Part shown: piece after piece, positions 53,157 through 61,643 of the stretch | How the letters are laid out: every line of letters begins with the position of its first letter | How positions within the stretch are numbered: position 1 is the stretch's first letter | Assembly: GCA_902800345.1 (NCBI GenBank) | Contig: CADCDO010000008.1 | Location: 1 to 64,000, forward strand | Source: Fibrobacter succinogenes | GTDB lineage: Bacteria; Fibrobacterota; Fibrobacteria; Fibrobacterales; Fibrobacteraceae | DNA: 64,000 nucleotides | Direction of reading: 5' to 3' | The notes under the pieces: generated by a model | Told to the model about the DNA's origin: nothing | Seen by the model: the letters and a program-made list of their open reading frames with translations, nothing else | Database searches by the model: none | Translations under genes and position numbers: made by a program

Positions 53157-54629
53157 TTATGCAAAGTTGTACAAGTCTGTGATGTCTTCGCCTGACTTGT
53201 CGTACATCCAGAATTGGTTGATGTGGGCATATTCATCTTCCACGAGGGAAATCTTGATGTTATGCTTGTATTCCAGATAGTTGAACATTCGGTTCAGGTC
53301 CTTGCAAAGAACATCGATGACCTGGGCGCTCACAACGAGGGTAACTTCACGGAGACGGCCCTTGGCGTGCGCACGGGCGAGCCAGCGGTCAATCATGCCG
53401 AGAGTCGATTCGAGCGTCGCGATGCGGCCGCTGCCGTTGCACACGGGGCAGCACTCGGTCTTCTCGGTCATCAGGTTCACGCGGACGCGCTTGCGGGTGA
53501 CTTCCATGAGGCCGAACTGGCTGATCGGGGCAGGGCTAATCGGGGCCTTGTCGCGGCGTATTGCCTTGCGGAATTCCTGATAGACGGCTTCGCGGTCTTC
53601 ATCGGTTTCCATGTCGATGAAGTCGATAATGATGAGACCGCCTACATCGCGGAGGCGCAACTGCTTTGCGATTTCGTGGCAAGCGTCGAGGTTCGTTTCG
53701 AGAATGATCTTGCCCTGGTCCTTGCCGTGTACCTTCGGCCCCGTGTTCACGTCGATGGACACGAGAGCTTCGGTCTGTTCGATGACGAGGTTGCCACCGC
53801 GCGGAAGCGGGACCTGACGCTGCAGGGAGCGCGCATAGTCGTTTTCGATCTTGAAGTATTCGAACAAGCTTTCGCTGGAGCTCCAGAGCTTGACCTTGTC
53901 GAGCTTATCCGGAGATAGGACCTTCAGGTATTCGCGGAGAGCGAAGTACTCGTCGCGGTTGTCGATATACACGTAGTCCGTGTTATCGCCGAAGTATTCG
54001 CGCACAGTCTGTTCGATGGAATCGGATTCTTCGTAGATGCAGGTCTCGGGCGGCATGGTTTCGAAGTTGTACTTCGTCTGTTCCCACTTGCTTTCGAGTT
54101 CGCGCATCTGCTTGTTGATTTCGAATTCGGATTCGTTGAGGTCGCGGCGCTTGACCGGATCGCGTTCGCGCTTGGACACGCCGACGAAATTTGTACCGGG
54201 CATGCAGACCAGGAAACGGCCAGCAAAGCTCAAGTGTGTCGTCAAACGGGCACCCTTGGTGCTAATCGGTTCCTTGACCACCTGCACCATGATTTCTTGG
54301 CCTTCCTGGAGAATTTCGTCGATCGAAATTTCCTTAGAGGCGTCGCCCTCGTCATCATCGTCACCATATTCGCGGCGCAACAGTTCGTTGCGGTCCATGG
54401 CGTCTTCCTGATGCAAGAAACCGGCCTTCTCAAGACCAATGTCAATGAATGCCGCCTTGAGTGCGGGGAGCACCTTCTGGACGACACCCTTATAAATATT
54501 GCCCAGAACTCGATTAGACGAAACACCTTCAACAACCAATTCCGCAAGTTCACCATCTTCCATGATGGCGATGCGCTTTTCGTACGGTGTTTTACTAATC
54601 AAGATTCCGCGCTTACACTTATTTGCCAT
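53157..54629 (-). CDS. rng: Ribonuclease G
   Basis: 490 residues from the ATG at 54629 (MANKCKRGILISKTP). Single-strand endoribonuclease in rRNA maturation and mRNA decay. An S1 RNA-binding domain occupies about 35-125, interrupted by an acidic insert (YGDDDDEGDASKE). Catalytic aspartates lie in VSIDVNTG and IIIDFIDME. The zinc-link cysteines CCPVCNGSG lie near 395-400. There is no long RNase E-type C-terminal scaffold. The start abuts GGAG. An in-frame extension upstream is not supported. Confidence 0.93.
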   Translation of the reverse strand: MANKCKRGILISKTPYEKRIAIMEDGELAELVVEGVSSNRVLGNIYKGVVQKVLPALKAAFIDIGLEKAGFLHQEDAMDRNELLRREYGDDDDEGDASKEISIDEILQEGQEIMVQVVKEPISTKGARLTTHLSFAGRFLVCMPGTNFVGVSKRERDPVKRRDLNESEFEINKQMRELESKWEQTKYNFETMPPETCIYEESDSIEQTVREYFGDNTDYVYIDNRDEYFALREYLKVLSPDKLDKVKLWSSSESLFEYFKIENDYARSLQRQVPLPRGGNLVIEQTEALVSIDVNTGPKVHGKDQGKIILETNLDACHEIAKQLRLRDVGGLIIIDFIDMETDEDREAVYQEFRKAIRRDKAPISPAPISQFGLMEVTRKRVRVNLMTEKTECCPVCNGSGRIATLESTLGMIDRWLARAHAKGRLREVTLVVSAQVIDVLCKDLNRMFNYLEYKHNIKISLVEDEYAHINQFWMYDKSGEDITDLYNFA

Positions 54630-54774
54630 TAAAACTCCTAAAGGGTAAAGCAAAACTTGATAGATATCCCCAAGACCAGCCCAAAAGTATGGGCCGCATC
54701 CGAGCTCCCAATGTTTCTTGACGGAAAGTACCGCCTGCCCGCATTGCAAAGCCTGGGGACTATAAATATAATAA

Positions 54775-54809
54775 GTGGTTGGTGGTTAGTGATTAGTGGT
54801 TGGTGGAAA
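54775..54809 (-). repeat. Heptamer tandem repeat, 4-5 units (minus orientation)
   Basis: GTGGTTG, GTGGTTA, GTGATTA, GTGGTTG and GTGGAAA on the plus strand, reading as TAACCAC/CAACCAC units toward rng. Confidence 0.7.
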
Positions 54810-54932
54810 TGCGGGGGAATTGTAAGAGAAATGTGCGAAAATTTGGTAAATGAGCGTAGCGAAAGTACAATTGGGAGTTACTAGTTATGAGTTACTAGAA
54901 TAGAATTCGGAAGTAGGAGGGGGGGGAATAGT

Positions 54933-54962
54933 CACTGGATTCTTCGTTTCTCTCAGAATGAC
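54933..54962 (-). repeat. REP-like repeat
   Basis: CACTGGATTCTTCG...CAGAATGAC, reverse orientation. Its partner at 55054-55089 (GTCATCCTGA...GGATCCAGTA) is in direct orientation, so the pair brackets hairpin copy 4. Confidence 0.55.
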
Positions 54963-54968
54963 GAGCAA

Positions 54969-55012
54969 GGCGAGAGCAGCAAAATGAGTTCACTCATTCT
55001 TATTGTCGAGCC
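54969..55012 (+). ncRNA. Tandem-GA hairpin family 1, copy 4 (diverged)
   Basis: Core GGC-GA-G-(A)-GCA with UGU-C-GA-GCC: the three pairs after the bulge changed from GUC/GAC to GCA/UGU and still pair. Apical stem AATGAGT/ACTCATT. TGAC/GTCA at equal 6-base spacing may form the outer stem. Confidence 0.4.
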
Positions 55013-55123
55013 GATGCAGTCATGTCTCGAAGAGGAATGACGTCAACGCTTTCGTCATCCTGAAGCCTGTAGGGCTGAAGGATCCAGTAATGTTTTAGTT
55101 GGCAGAACTTAGAGCTTAGAGAA

Positions 55124-55151
55124 TAACTATTGACTAATAACTAACGACTAA
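55124..55151 (+). repeat. Heptamer tandem repeat, 4 units
   Basis: TAACTAT, TGACTAA, TAACTAA and CGACTAA, ending 15 bases before the ATG at 55167. Confidence 0.65.
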
Positions 55152-55166
55152 TTAAATTAATCTGCA

Positions 55167-55868
55167 ATGAATCAGAAACCGTTTCCAACAGACAAAGCAT
55201 CCTTAGAAAAGTACGAGAAGCGAGTTCAAAACTTTACGCTCGGACGACTCGAAAAAGAATGGGAAGCCGTCAAGGACGACCCGATGCCGGAACGCAGAGA
55301 CATCGTCGCCAAGGAACTCCGTGAATGGGATAAAACGCAAAAACAGGCATTCCGGGGCCTCGCCAAAACCCTGCTCTTTGTTTTTTTGGGACTTGGAGGA
55401 TGTGTAACCGAGTATGTTTACTTGTTCGTAGCCATTATCAAACGAATGCTTGGCGCCCCTCCGCACCCAGAAATCATATTTGCGGATTATCTCCCCTATT
55501 ATTCTTACTCGTGTACTATCGTTTGCCTAACACTTTATTTCTTTTCCATCTGGGGCCAAAAAGGAAGTTCTTTCTTTGATATTAATAAAATAAAAGAATT
55601 TGGACATATCGTGATTACGGAGGCATTTTCCGTCTTTTTCATCGCAAACGGTCTAGTCGGAATTGTTTTTGGTCACTATTACGGATTTTTCGTGACACCG
55701 GGACCGATTGTTTCGCGTATCATTTCGAGTATCATCACCGCTTTATCCATCTTCTACTTCTACAACTATCACGCAGACAAGTACAAAGGATTTTTATTCA
55801 AAAGCGCAATCCCCTTAATTTTGATTTCACTTGCCTTGGAACAAATCGGGCGACTGACAATTTTGTAA
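55167..55868 (+). CDS. Membrane protein, paralogue of the next gene
   Basis: 233 residues, not recognised. Charged helical N-terminus (about 1-68; KYEKRVQNFTLGRLEKEWEAV), then about five hydrophobic segments. The C-terminal half includes GFFVTPGPIVSRIIS and ends ALEQIGRLTIL, which matches the neighbour. Eleven bases separate the two genes. The soluble N-terminus could be a partner-binding coil. Confidence 0.65.
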   Translation: MNQKPFPTDKASLEKYEKRVQNFTLGRLEKEWEAVKDDPMPERRDIVAKELREWDKTQKQAFRGLAKTLLFVFLGLGGCVTEYVYLFVAIIKRMLGAPPHPEIIFADYLPYYSYSCTIVCLTLYFFSIWGQKGSSFFDINKIKEFGHIVITEAFSVFFIANGLVGIVFGHYYGFFVTPGPIVSRIISSIITALSIFYFYNYHADKYKGFLFKSAIPLILISLALEQIGRLTIL

Positions 55869-55879
55869 ATTGTATCCGT

Positions 55880-56563
55880 ATGAAAGAAGAAAAGACTCAA
55901 GCCGAAGAATCTCTAGAAGCGTTCAAGAACCGCATTTGCAAACTCTCGTACGATGAGCTTTATGACGAGCTGGACGCCGCCGAAAAAGCAGAGTCCGAAG
56001 AACGCATTGCAATCGTCGAAAAACGGATTGACGAACTTGAGCCTATTGAAAAAAAGAAAAAGGAACTCCAAGAAGAAGAGGAAAAACTCAAAAGAGCCAT
56101 AGGAATGTGGCCGCTATTCACTGTTTTTGGGGGTATTTACGCGACAAGGCAAATCGCTTATTTCTTGCAAAATAAACATTTCGCCACTGGTGAAGCTCTC
56201 AAATCCATCAACATCGCCGAAATTTTACCACACGTTCCTTACGCAAGCGCAGTCGTCGGCATTATTATAGCTTACTCATGGGGCTATCTGCGCAAAAAGA
56301 AAAGAACTTTAGACTTGGGCATTACCGGACTTTGCTTATCCAAGGCGGTAATAGGCTTGCTCTACGGGAGCTTTCCAGGATTTTTCATAACACCGGGAGC
56401 CTTTCTTTCGCGAGTTATCGGCGGTATCGTTGCCACGTTTTCGTTAGTATTTATGTACAACATATTCACCGGAAAACATACCGGGCGTTTTTTCGATAAC
56501 GCATGGCCATTGCTGTTGATAACTATTGCAGTCGAACAAATCGGCTGGCTGGAATATTTGTAA
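55880..56563 (+). CDS. Membrane protein with N-terminal coiled coil, paralogue of the previous gene
   Basis: 227 residues. N-terminal strong coiled coil (about 25-72, Lys/Glu-rich), then hydrophobic segments. GFFITPGAFLSRVIG and VEQIGWLEYL correspond to the neighbour's GFFVTPGPIVSRIIS and LEQIGRLTIL. A tandem duplication that has since diverged. Function unknown. Confidence 0.65.
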   Translation: MKEEKTQAEESLEAFKNRICKLSYDELYDELDAAEKAESEERIAIVEKRIDELEPIEKKKKELQEEEEKLKRAIGMWPLFTVFGGIYATRQIAYFLQNKHFATGEALKSINIAEILPHVPYASAVVGIIIAYSWGYLRKKKRTLDLGITGLCLSKAVIGLLYGSFPGFFITPGAFLSRVIGGIVATFSLVFMYNIFTGKHTGRFFDNAWPLLLITIAVEQIGWLEYL

Positions 56564-57571
56564 TTAGCTCAAGTGCGTAGGTGGGGCGCCAGCGCTGTTG
56601 CGGATGGCGGCCTGCTTGCGTTCGACGATGGAATCCGCAATGGCGCGGACTTTTTCGGTAAGCCAAAGCCACGACTGGCTTGCTGTTTCGTAATCGGCTT
56701 CGCCGAACATCTGCACGCGATTGTCACGACGGAGTGCATCGACTTGACGGAACGCTTTCACGTCGCCCTTGGGGTAAACGGCGAACGTGCTGCCACCGTT
56801 GTAATTGAGAATGCTGAATGCGGGAACATCGCTCGGACCGTCAGCAATGTAAATCATGTTTTCGAAAGGCACGCGGCGGCTTTCGCGGGCGATTGAAGAA
56901 TTGACGTCGATCGTTTCGGGATACTTGTTACTGCCCTTGTTGATTTCAAAGAGGTAGCGCGTTTTTGAAGTGTTGTCAAGCGCAGATGCGATTTGCGAAA
57001 TTTCGCGAGGAGCGTTTTCACTAGTGGCAACACCATCCGCAGCGTTCTCGGTAACGTTCGCGTAATCCGAATTACCGGCACGGTCTAAAAATCCTGGCTC
57101 TGCAGGCGATTCGATAAATTCGCAACCGTAAATACCATCGACAAACGGAGCGATTGCACTCCCGCGAATCGTCTCGGCAAAACCGGTACTCACGACATAA
57201 TGTTCCAAGCGGATATCGAACGCCTTGTACTTTTCGTCATCGTTGATAAGCGATTTCACTTCGCCGAAAAATTGCGGAAGCCCCGGATAGAATTTCAGTT
57301 CCTTGCCGAACTCGTGCAAAAGCGTATTGTTCAAGCCCTTGAATATTCCTGCTTTGACGTAAGTCAAGATATGGTTCAAGTAGCTTGTATCCGAATTGAC
57401 GGAGATGCCCTGCTTGCCGTAATACGCCTTGAGGGCGTTCACCTCTTGCCAAAACTTTTTTCCATCGACATCGAAATGCCTAAAAAGCGGTTCCTGCATG
57501 TACGAACTGATGAGGGTCTTGTCGCAGTCCCACACCATGGCAATGATATTTTGTTCAAAAGGCGATTTCAT
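56564..57571 (-). CDS. HAD-superfamily phosphatase
   Basis: 335 residues from the ATG at 57571. Motif I is VWDCDKTL (nucleophile D15, D17). Motif II is near YVVSTGFAE. The late acidic motif IADGPSDVPAF matches motif IV of phosphoserine-phosphatase-like enzymes. A longer middle segment (about 160-225) with low-complexity character interrupts the core. The substrate is unknown. It lies 65 bases downstream of the M23 gene on the same strand. Confidence 0.8.
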   Translation of the reverse strand: MKSPFEQNIIAMVWDCDKTLISSYMQEPLFRHFDVDGKKFWQEVNALKAYYGKQGISVNSDTSYLNHILTYVKAGIFKGLNNTLLHEFGKELKFYPGLPQFFGEVKSLINDDEKYKAFDIRLEHYVVSTGFAETIRGSAIAPFVDGIYGCEFIESPAEPGFLDRAGNSDYANVTENAADGVATSENAPREISQIASALDNTSKTRYLFEINKGSNKYPETIDVNSSIARESRRVPFENMIYIADGPSDVPAFSILNYNGGSTFAVYPKGDVKAFRQVDALRRDNRVQMFGEADYETASQSWLWLTEKVRAIADSIVERKQAAIRNSAGAPPTHLS

Positions 57572-57598
57572 ATTTTTCAGTTGATAGATTCCAGCTAG

Positions 57599-57620
57599 AT
57601 TCCGGCTCAAGGGCCGGAAT
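57599..57620. other. Hairpin between the M23 and HAD genes
   Basis: ATTCCGGC/GCCGGAAT, followed by GACGTCAT. It resembles the palindromic intergenic repeats elsewhere; no T-run on either side. Confidence 0.45.
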
Positions 57621-57635
57621 GACGTCATCTAAGTT

Positions 57636-58457
57636 CTATTTCGTAATAAAATAATCCTCGGGGTTGACGGGTACTCCATTTACACGAATTTCATAATGCA
57701 GGCCGAGACTTGATTCAAGTCCGCTTTTGCCGATAGTCGCAATGGGGTCCCCGCGACGGACTTTGTCTCCTTTATCCAAAAGAGTCTTGCCCAAATGCGC
57801 ATAAAATGTCTTGACATGCTCCATATGTTCGATTTTCATCGTGAGCCCATAGCCGCGATGCTTGCGGACTTCGACAACGGTTCCAGCCCCTGGCGCATAA
57901 ACGGTATCGCCATCGGCAGCCAAAAAGTCAACGCCTCTGTGCGGCAGTTCCTGATCCGTAAACGCATCGAACACCATCTCGAAACGGCTCTTGATGTCGT
58001 GATGATTCTTGAGCGGATGGAGAACCGGAATATGTGCCGCTAGCGCCGAATCACGTTCCAGTTTGTTGAGCGTATTCCTGAATGTCGCACGCATTTCCTG
58101 CAAATTTTTTCTAGGCATTTCATCTTCAACGGATGCACCTTCGAGCGTGAATCCAAGACCGCCCAGTTTCATGGTGCTGTCGCGGACAATACGCGTTTCT
58201 TCAATCTTCAATATAGTCGTATCGACCACTGTGCGTATTTTCTTTATTTCGTCCTTGATGACGGAATTCTGGTGATAGACATCCATCAAGTTGCCGTTAG
58301 ACAAATTCTCCACAATCTGGACCGGAGAGAACATGATGAAACCCAAGATGGCACAGATGGTTAGAACAAGGTAAATGGCAACTTTCCTAACGGAAAACGT
58401 GACATCCCGCCCTCTGGAGTCCTTGTTTGGATAAATGTGCACCTCAAGCTTTTTCAC
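57636..58457 (-). CDS. M23-family (LytM) peptidase-like protein
   Basis: 273 residues. One TM helix (about 24-44), a coiled-coil region (about 60-135), then the LytM domain: H173-R-G-V-D177 supplies two zinc ligands, YAHLG has H221, and the last motif is GLHYEIRVNG with H254. The usual HxH of active M23 enzymes has Gly in place of its first His, so activity may be lost or altered. Membrane-anchored with periplasmic domain, like EnvC/NlpD-type activators. It overlaps the coiled-coil gene upstream by 14 bases. Confidence 0.85.
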   Translation of the reverse strand: MKKLEVHIYPNKDSRGRDVTFSVRKVAIYLVLTICAILGFIMFSPVQIVENLSNGNLMDVYHQNSVIKDEIKKIRTVVDTTILKIEETRIVRDSTMKLGGLGFTLEGASVEDEMPRKNLQEMRATFRNTLNKLERDSALAAHIPVLHPLKNHHDIKSRFEMVFDAFTDQELPHRGVDFLAADGDTVYAPGAGTVVEVRKHRGYGLTMKIEHMEHVKTFYAHLGKTLLDKGDKVRRGDPIATIGKSGLESSLGLHYEIRVNGVPVNPEDYFITK

Positions 58458-58725
58458 TGGAACCTTCGGCTTTGCTCAGTTTCTGCTCGATTTCTGCAAT
58501 CTGTTTCTTGATTTCGAATATGGCTCCCACCGTTTCGATAGAGGTTGGATCTTCTTTGAAGGATTCCAGGCGCCCTTCCTGGATGGCCTCATAAACTCGC
58601 TGCCCAAGTAGCTGGTACTTTGCTTTGAGTTTGGATTGCACCATCGACAATTCGACGTGGGAAAGTACGTTGGACGCACAGTCTAACGCTGTATTTTTGA
58701 GCTTATTTAGAGTTTTTTCATTCAT
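58444..58725 (-). CDS. Small coiled-coil protein
   Basis: 93 residues from the ATG at 58725 (MNEKTLNKLKNTALDC). Predicted largely helical with a C-terminal coiled coil (IFEIKKQIAEIEQKLSKAEG). Its last codons overlap the M23 start, so they are translationally coupled, which suggests a joint envelope function. Divergent from the 58790 gene. Not recognised. Confidence 0.65.
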   Translation of the reverse strand: MNEKTLNKLKNTALDCASNVLSHVELSMVQSKLKAKYQLLGQRVYEAIQEGRLESFKEDPTSIETVGAIFEIKKQIAEIEQKLSKAEGSSEKA

Positions 58726-58789
58726 GATATCTTCTCGACTTGTCTCTAAAATAGTAGATTTCTCGATATAAAACAATGGAGATTTTTCT

Positions 58790-58942
58790 ATGAGTCGCAG
58801 CGATCGCAGAAGAGCAAAGCAAAACGTCAAAAAATTCGTCCCCAAAAAGTCCAATGCGCTGGATAAACGAGTCATCGTGCTCCTCGCAATCATCGTCGTT
58901 GTATTTTTCGTAGGAACAATGCTCATTCAAAGAGGTGCTTAA
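58790..58942 (+). CDS. Small single-pass membrane protein upstream of dnaN
   Basis: 50 residues: basic N-terminus (MSRSDRRRAKQNVKKFVPKK), then one TM helix (RVIVLLAIIVVVFFVGTMLI). GGAG lies 8 bases before the ATG, and the stop is 3 bases before the dnaN ATG, so it is tightly coupled to it. A genuine small gene by these criteria; role unknown. Confidence 0.7.
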   Translation: MSRSDRRRAKQNVKKFVPKKSNALDKRVIVLLAIIVVVFFVGTMLIQRGA

Positions 58943-58945
58943 TCC

Positions 58946-60067
58946 ATGAAATTCACTATTCAGAAGAATGTATTGCAGGATGCCCTGCAAGCGGCGATTA
59001 GCGCCGTGCCGAACAAATCCACCATCCAAATTCTAAACAACTTTTCGCTCCGTTTAGAAGGCAACTTCCTTGAAGTGAGTGCAACTGACTTGGACCTCGG
59101 TATCAGGGTCAAGGTCGAAGTTCAGGGCGAACGGGATGGTGCGGTCGTCGTTAACGCACGCAAGCTTTTCGACCAAGTGAAGAACCTCGTGGATCCGAGC
59201 ATCACGAATATTACTTTTGACGCACAGGACTACTTGGTCAAGATCCAGTGGAGTGAGCGCGGCAAGGCAAGCATCATTGGCTTTGACGCAAATGACTTCC
59301 CTCCGTTCCCGGAAGTTGAAAATGGCGAAACGCTCAACATCGCCGCTAGCGAACTTGCATTCCTCGCCGAAAAGACATTGTTCGCAACATCCACCGACTC
59401 CACGCGTTTGAGCCTGAACGGTGTTTATCTCGAAGCGGCTGGCGGCAAGATTTCCATGGTTGCGACAGATGGCCACCGTCTTGGCCGTGCTGCAATTGAC
59501 CAGGAAGGTGCAGAACTCTCGAACGGAGTCATCATCCCGCACAAGGCTTTGCAACACATTCTTCACATGGCGAAGGGCGATTCGACGGTCGAAGTCCGCA
59601 CGTCTGCAACGCACATTCTTTTCAATACAGGTTCGATCCAGGTCATCTCGAAACTCTACGAAGGACCGTATCCAAGCTACCGCTCCGTAATCCCGCAGCA
59701 GTTCGAACGTACCGCACAAGCGAACACCACGGAATTCCAGAACAAAATCCGCAGCGTGATTTCCATGGCGAATGCACGCACCCGCAAGATCCGTTTGCAG
59801 TTCGACGGCAACATCCTCGAACTCAGCGCCACGGACCCGGATGTCGGCGGCGATTCTCGCGAAGCACTCGCCATCACGCACAACGGCGAAGGCAGCTTCT
59901 GCATTGGCTTCAACGGCCAGTTCCTCGCAGAAATTCTCGGCATGTGCAAGAGCGAAGAAGTCATCATGAAGATGAACAATCCGCTTGGCGCCTGCATCAT
60001 CGAGCCGGTTGGCGACAACATGAACTTCTCGTTCTTGTTGATGCCGACACACCTGACGGACAACTAA
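58946..60067 (+). CDS. dnaN: DNA polymerase III beta sliding clamp
   Basis: 373 residues, three-domain clamp. MKFTIQKNVLQDALQAAISAVPNKSTIQIL at the start is diagnostic, with VATDGHRLGRA in the middle and CIIEPVGDNMNFSFLLMP at the end. It tethers the replicase and other factors to DNA. dnaA, recF and gyrB are not neighbours. Preceded by the 50-residue membrane gene and followed by a strong terminator. Confidence 0.96.
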   Translation: MKFTIQKNVLQDALQAAISAVPNKSTIQILNNFSLRLEGNFLEVSATDLDLGIRVKVEVQGERDGAVVVNARKLFDQVKNLVDPSITNITFDAQDYLVKIQWSERGKASIIGFDANDFPPFPEVENGETLNIAASELAFLAEKTLFATSTDSTRLSLNGVYLEAAGGKISMVATDGHRLGRAAIDQEGAELSNGVIIPHKALQHILHMAKGDSTVEVRTSATHILFNTGSIQVISKLYEGPYPSYRSVIPQQFERTAQANTTEFQNKIRSVISMANARTRKIRLQFDGNILELSATDPDVGGDSREALAITHNGEGSFCIGFNGQFLAEILGMCKSEEVIMKMNNPLGACIIEPVGDNMNFSFLLMPTHLTDN

Positions 60068-60089
60068 CCGCAGTTCGGACAAATTTAAG

Positions 60090-60114
60090 GGCTCTCGAGA
60101 GAGAGCCTTTTTTT
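60090..60114 (+). terminator. Terminator after dnaN
   Basis: GGCTCTC/GAGAGCC with a GAGA tetraloop, followed by a seven-T run. Confidence 0.9.
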
Positions 60115-60133
60115 ATAAAAAGTTTTATGGGAC

Positions 60134-60177
60134 TGCCGCGAACTTTAATGGGTAGTGCCGCGCAATAGGAAACGCCA
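60134..60177. repeat. Degenerate ~22-base tandem repeat before ttcA
   Basis: GCCGCGAACTTTAATGGG and GCCGCGCAATAGG, spaced 22 bases. Similar units (GCGCAGACTTTATTGGG, GCGCGGACTTTATCGG) occur after ttcA at 60939-60985. Confidence 0.35.
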
Positions 60178-60199
60178 CATGTTTTGGACAAAGTAAATT

Positions 60200-60922
60200 A
60201 TGTCAAGTCAAATCCGCAAACGAGTCAACAAGAAGATTACGAAAGCCATCCACGACTTCAATTTGATTGAAGACGGAGACCGCGTGCTCATCGCCACGAG
60301 CGGCGGCAAGGATTCCAGCGTACTCCTCATGGAACTCGCCGCGCGCCTCGGCAAATTCGGGCCCAAGTGCGAACTTGCCGCCATCCACATCCAGAGCGAT
60401 TTTGCAGACAAGGCGCCCCGTGAATTTTTGCAGCGCATGGCAGAAGAATACCCGCAAGTGCCGTTCTATTTCAAGGACGTCGCCGTAGAAGGTCGCCTCA
60501 AGGAAGGCCGCAAGCTCAACTGTTACTGGTGCAGCACGCAACGCCGCACTGAACTCATCAAGTTCGCACGCGAAAACAACTTCAACAAGATTGCGCTCGG
60601 TCACCACATGGACGACATCGTCGAAACGCTATTGATGAACATGCTGTACAAAGGCGAGTTTAGCGGCATGCCGCCCATGGTGCCGTATGAGAAGTATCCG
60701 TGCAGCATCATCCGCCCGCTATGCTACTGCGAAGAAAGCGAAATCATCGCCTACGCCGAAGACGCAGACATTCGCAAGTTCACCTGCACCTGTGAATTCT
60801 CGAAAGCGAGCCACCGCAAGACTATCCGCGAAGAAATCAAGAGCCTCACCAAAGGAAGCTCCACGCTGAAGGCGAACTTGTTCGAAAGCATGCGGAAAAT
60901 CAGGATGGACTATTTATTGTAA
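60200..60922 (+). CDS. ttcA: tRNA 2-thiocytidine synthetase TtcA-family ATPase
   Basis: 240 residues. N-type ATP pyrophosphatase that thiolates cytidine 32 of some tRNAs. PP-loop SGGKDSS (34-40), paired cysteines C108 and C111 (CYWC) and C196/C198 (TCTC) for an iron-sulphur cluster, and the family tail KTIREEIKSL. Shorter than E. coli TtcA (about 310), as in many bacteria, so a TtcA-like enzyme of different target is possible. Confidence 0.88.
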   Translation: MSSQIRKRVNKKITKAIHDFNLIEDGDRVLIATSGGKDSSVLLMELAARLGKFGPKCELAAIHIQSDFADKAPREFLQRMAEEYPQVPFYFKDVAVEGRLKEGRKLNCYWCSTQRRTELIKFARENNFNKIALGHHMDDIVETLLMNMLYKGEFSGMPPMVPYEKYPCSIIRPLCYCEESEIIAYAEDADIRKFTCTCEFSKASHRKTIREEIKSLTKGSSTLKANLFESMRKIRMDYLL

Positions 60923-60969
60923 GTCGCGAGTCACGGAATGCGCAGACTTTATTGGGAACCGCGCGGACT

Positions 60970-61614
60970 TTATCGGACACAGCGCACGGAACGATAATCT
61001 GCCTTTGCGAAAGCGTTCAAGTTTGCTGCATCGCTGCTGAACGACAAGAACAAATAGTACGCATTCGCTTCAGGATTTTCGGAATCTTCGGTCGCGCTCC
61101 AGAAATATGCGTAACCGCCAATACCATCAAACTTGCCGACTGTCCCATAACCTGCCGGGAGTGCTTTGAATCCGAAGTCATCGGTGCCGTTCCCTTTTTT
61201 GAACCAGCCATCGCGGGATTTTAGTTTTGCGCCAACTTCATTCGAGATCGCGCCGGACGCATTAGGAACCGCGCCGGAATTGCCAGCGAGAGGCTGCGCG
61301 ACATCCCCGGATACCGCGACCGCCAACGCCTCGAAATCCGCGCTCGTCGGGAGGCGCCAGCCCTCAGGGCAAACCGTTTTTGCCTCCGCCCACGTATAAA
61401 GGCGACCCAATCGTTTGCAATTTCGTGAATCGCCATCCGGACACATGCTCCCTTCCGTTGCGTAATTCAAATTTTCTGCCATCCAAGTGAGATTGCCGAT
61501 CTTCACAACGTTATAACTCTGCTCGTCACGCGAATCCGTGAAAGACTCGGAACAAGCGGAGATGAGGAATGAAAGAGCGACCTCAAAAATAATGGATAAT
61601 TTCATCTTGTCCAT
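60970..61614 (-). CDS. FISUMP-domain lipoprotein
   Basis: 214 residues (start ATG 61614; ATG 61605 also possible). Lipobox LISAC, then the Fibrobacter succinogenes major paralogous domain: VKIGNLTWMAENLNYAT, LYTWAEAKTVCPEGWRLPT, FWSATEDSE and the closing YRSVRCVR. Surface lipoprotein present in many paralogues in this genus. Function not established. Its 3' end overlaps a short repeat next to ttcA. Confidence 0.92.
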   Translation of the reverse strand: MDKMKLSIIFEVALSFLISACSESFTDSRDEQSYNVVKIGNLTWMAENLNYATEGSMCPDGDSRNCKRLGRLYTWAEAKTVCPEGWRLPTSADFEALAVAVSGDVAQPLAGNSGAVPNASGAISNEVGAKLKSRDGWFKKGNGTDDFGFKALPAGYGTVGKFDGIGGYAYFWSATEDSENPEANAYYLFLSFSSDAANLNAFAKADYRSVRCVR

Positions 61615-61643
61615 AGGAATGCCTTTTGTACGAAATATCGCCC

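Larger units (their letters stand above)
54630..55166. other. Repeat-rich gap between divergent rng and the 55167 gene
   Basis: No gene. On the minus strand TATATTTATA near 54760-54772 may be the rng promoter. The region carries a heptamer array (54775-54809), an inverted REP-like pair (54933-54962 and 55054-55089), hairpin family 1 copy 4, and a second heptamer array (55124-55151). Confidence 0.6.
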
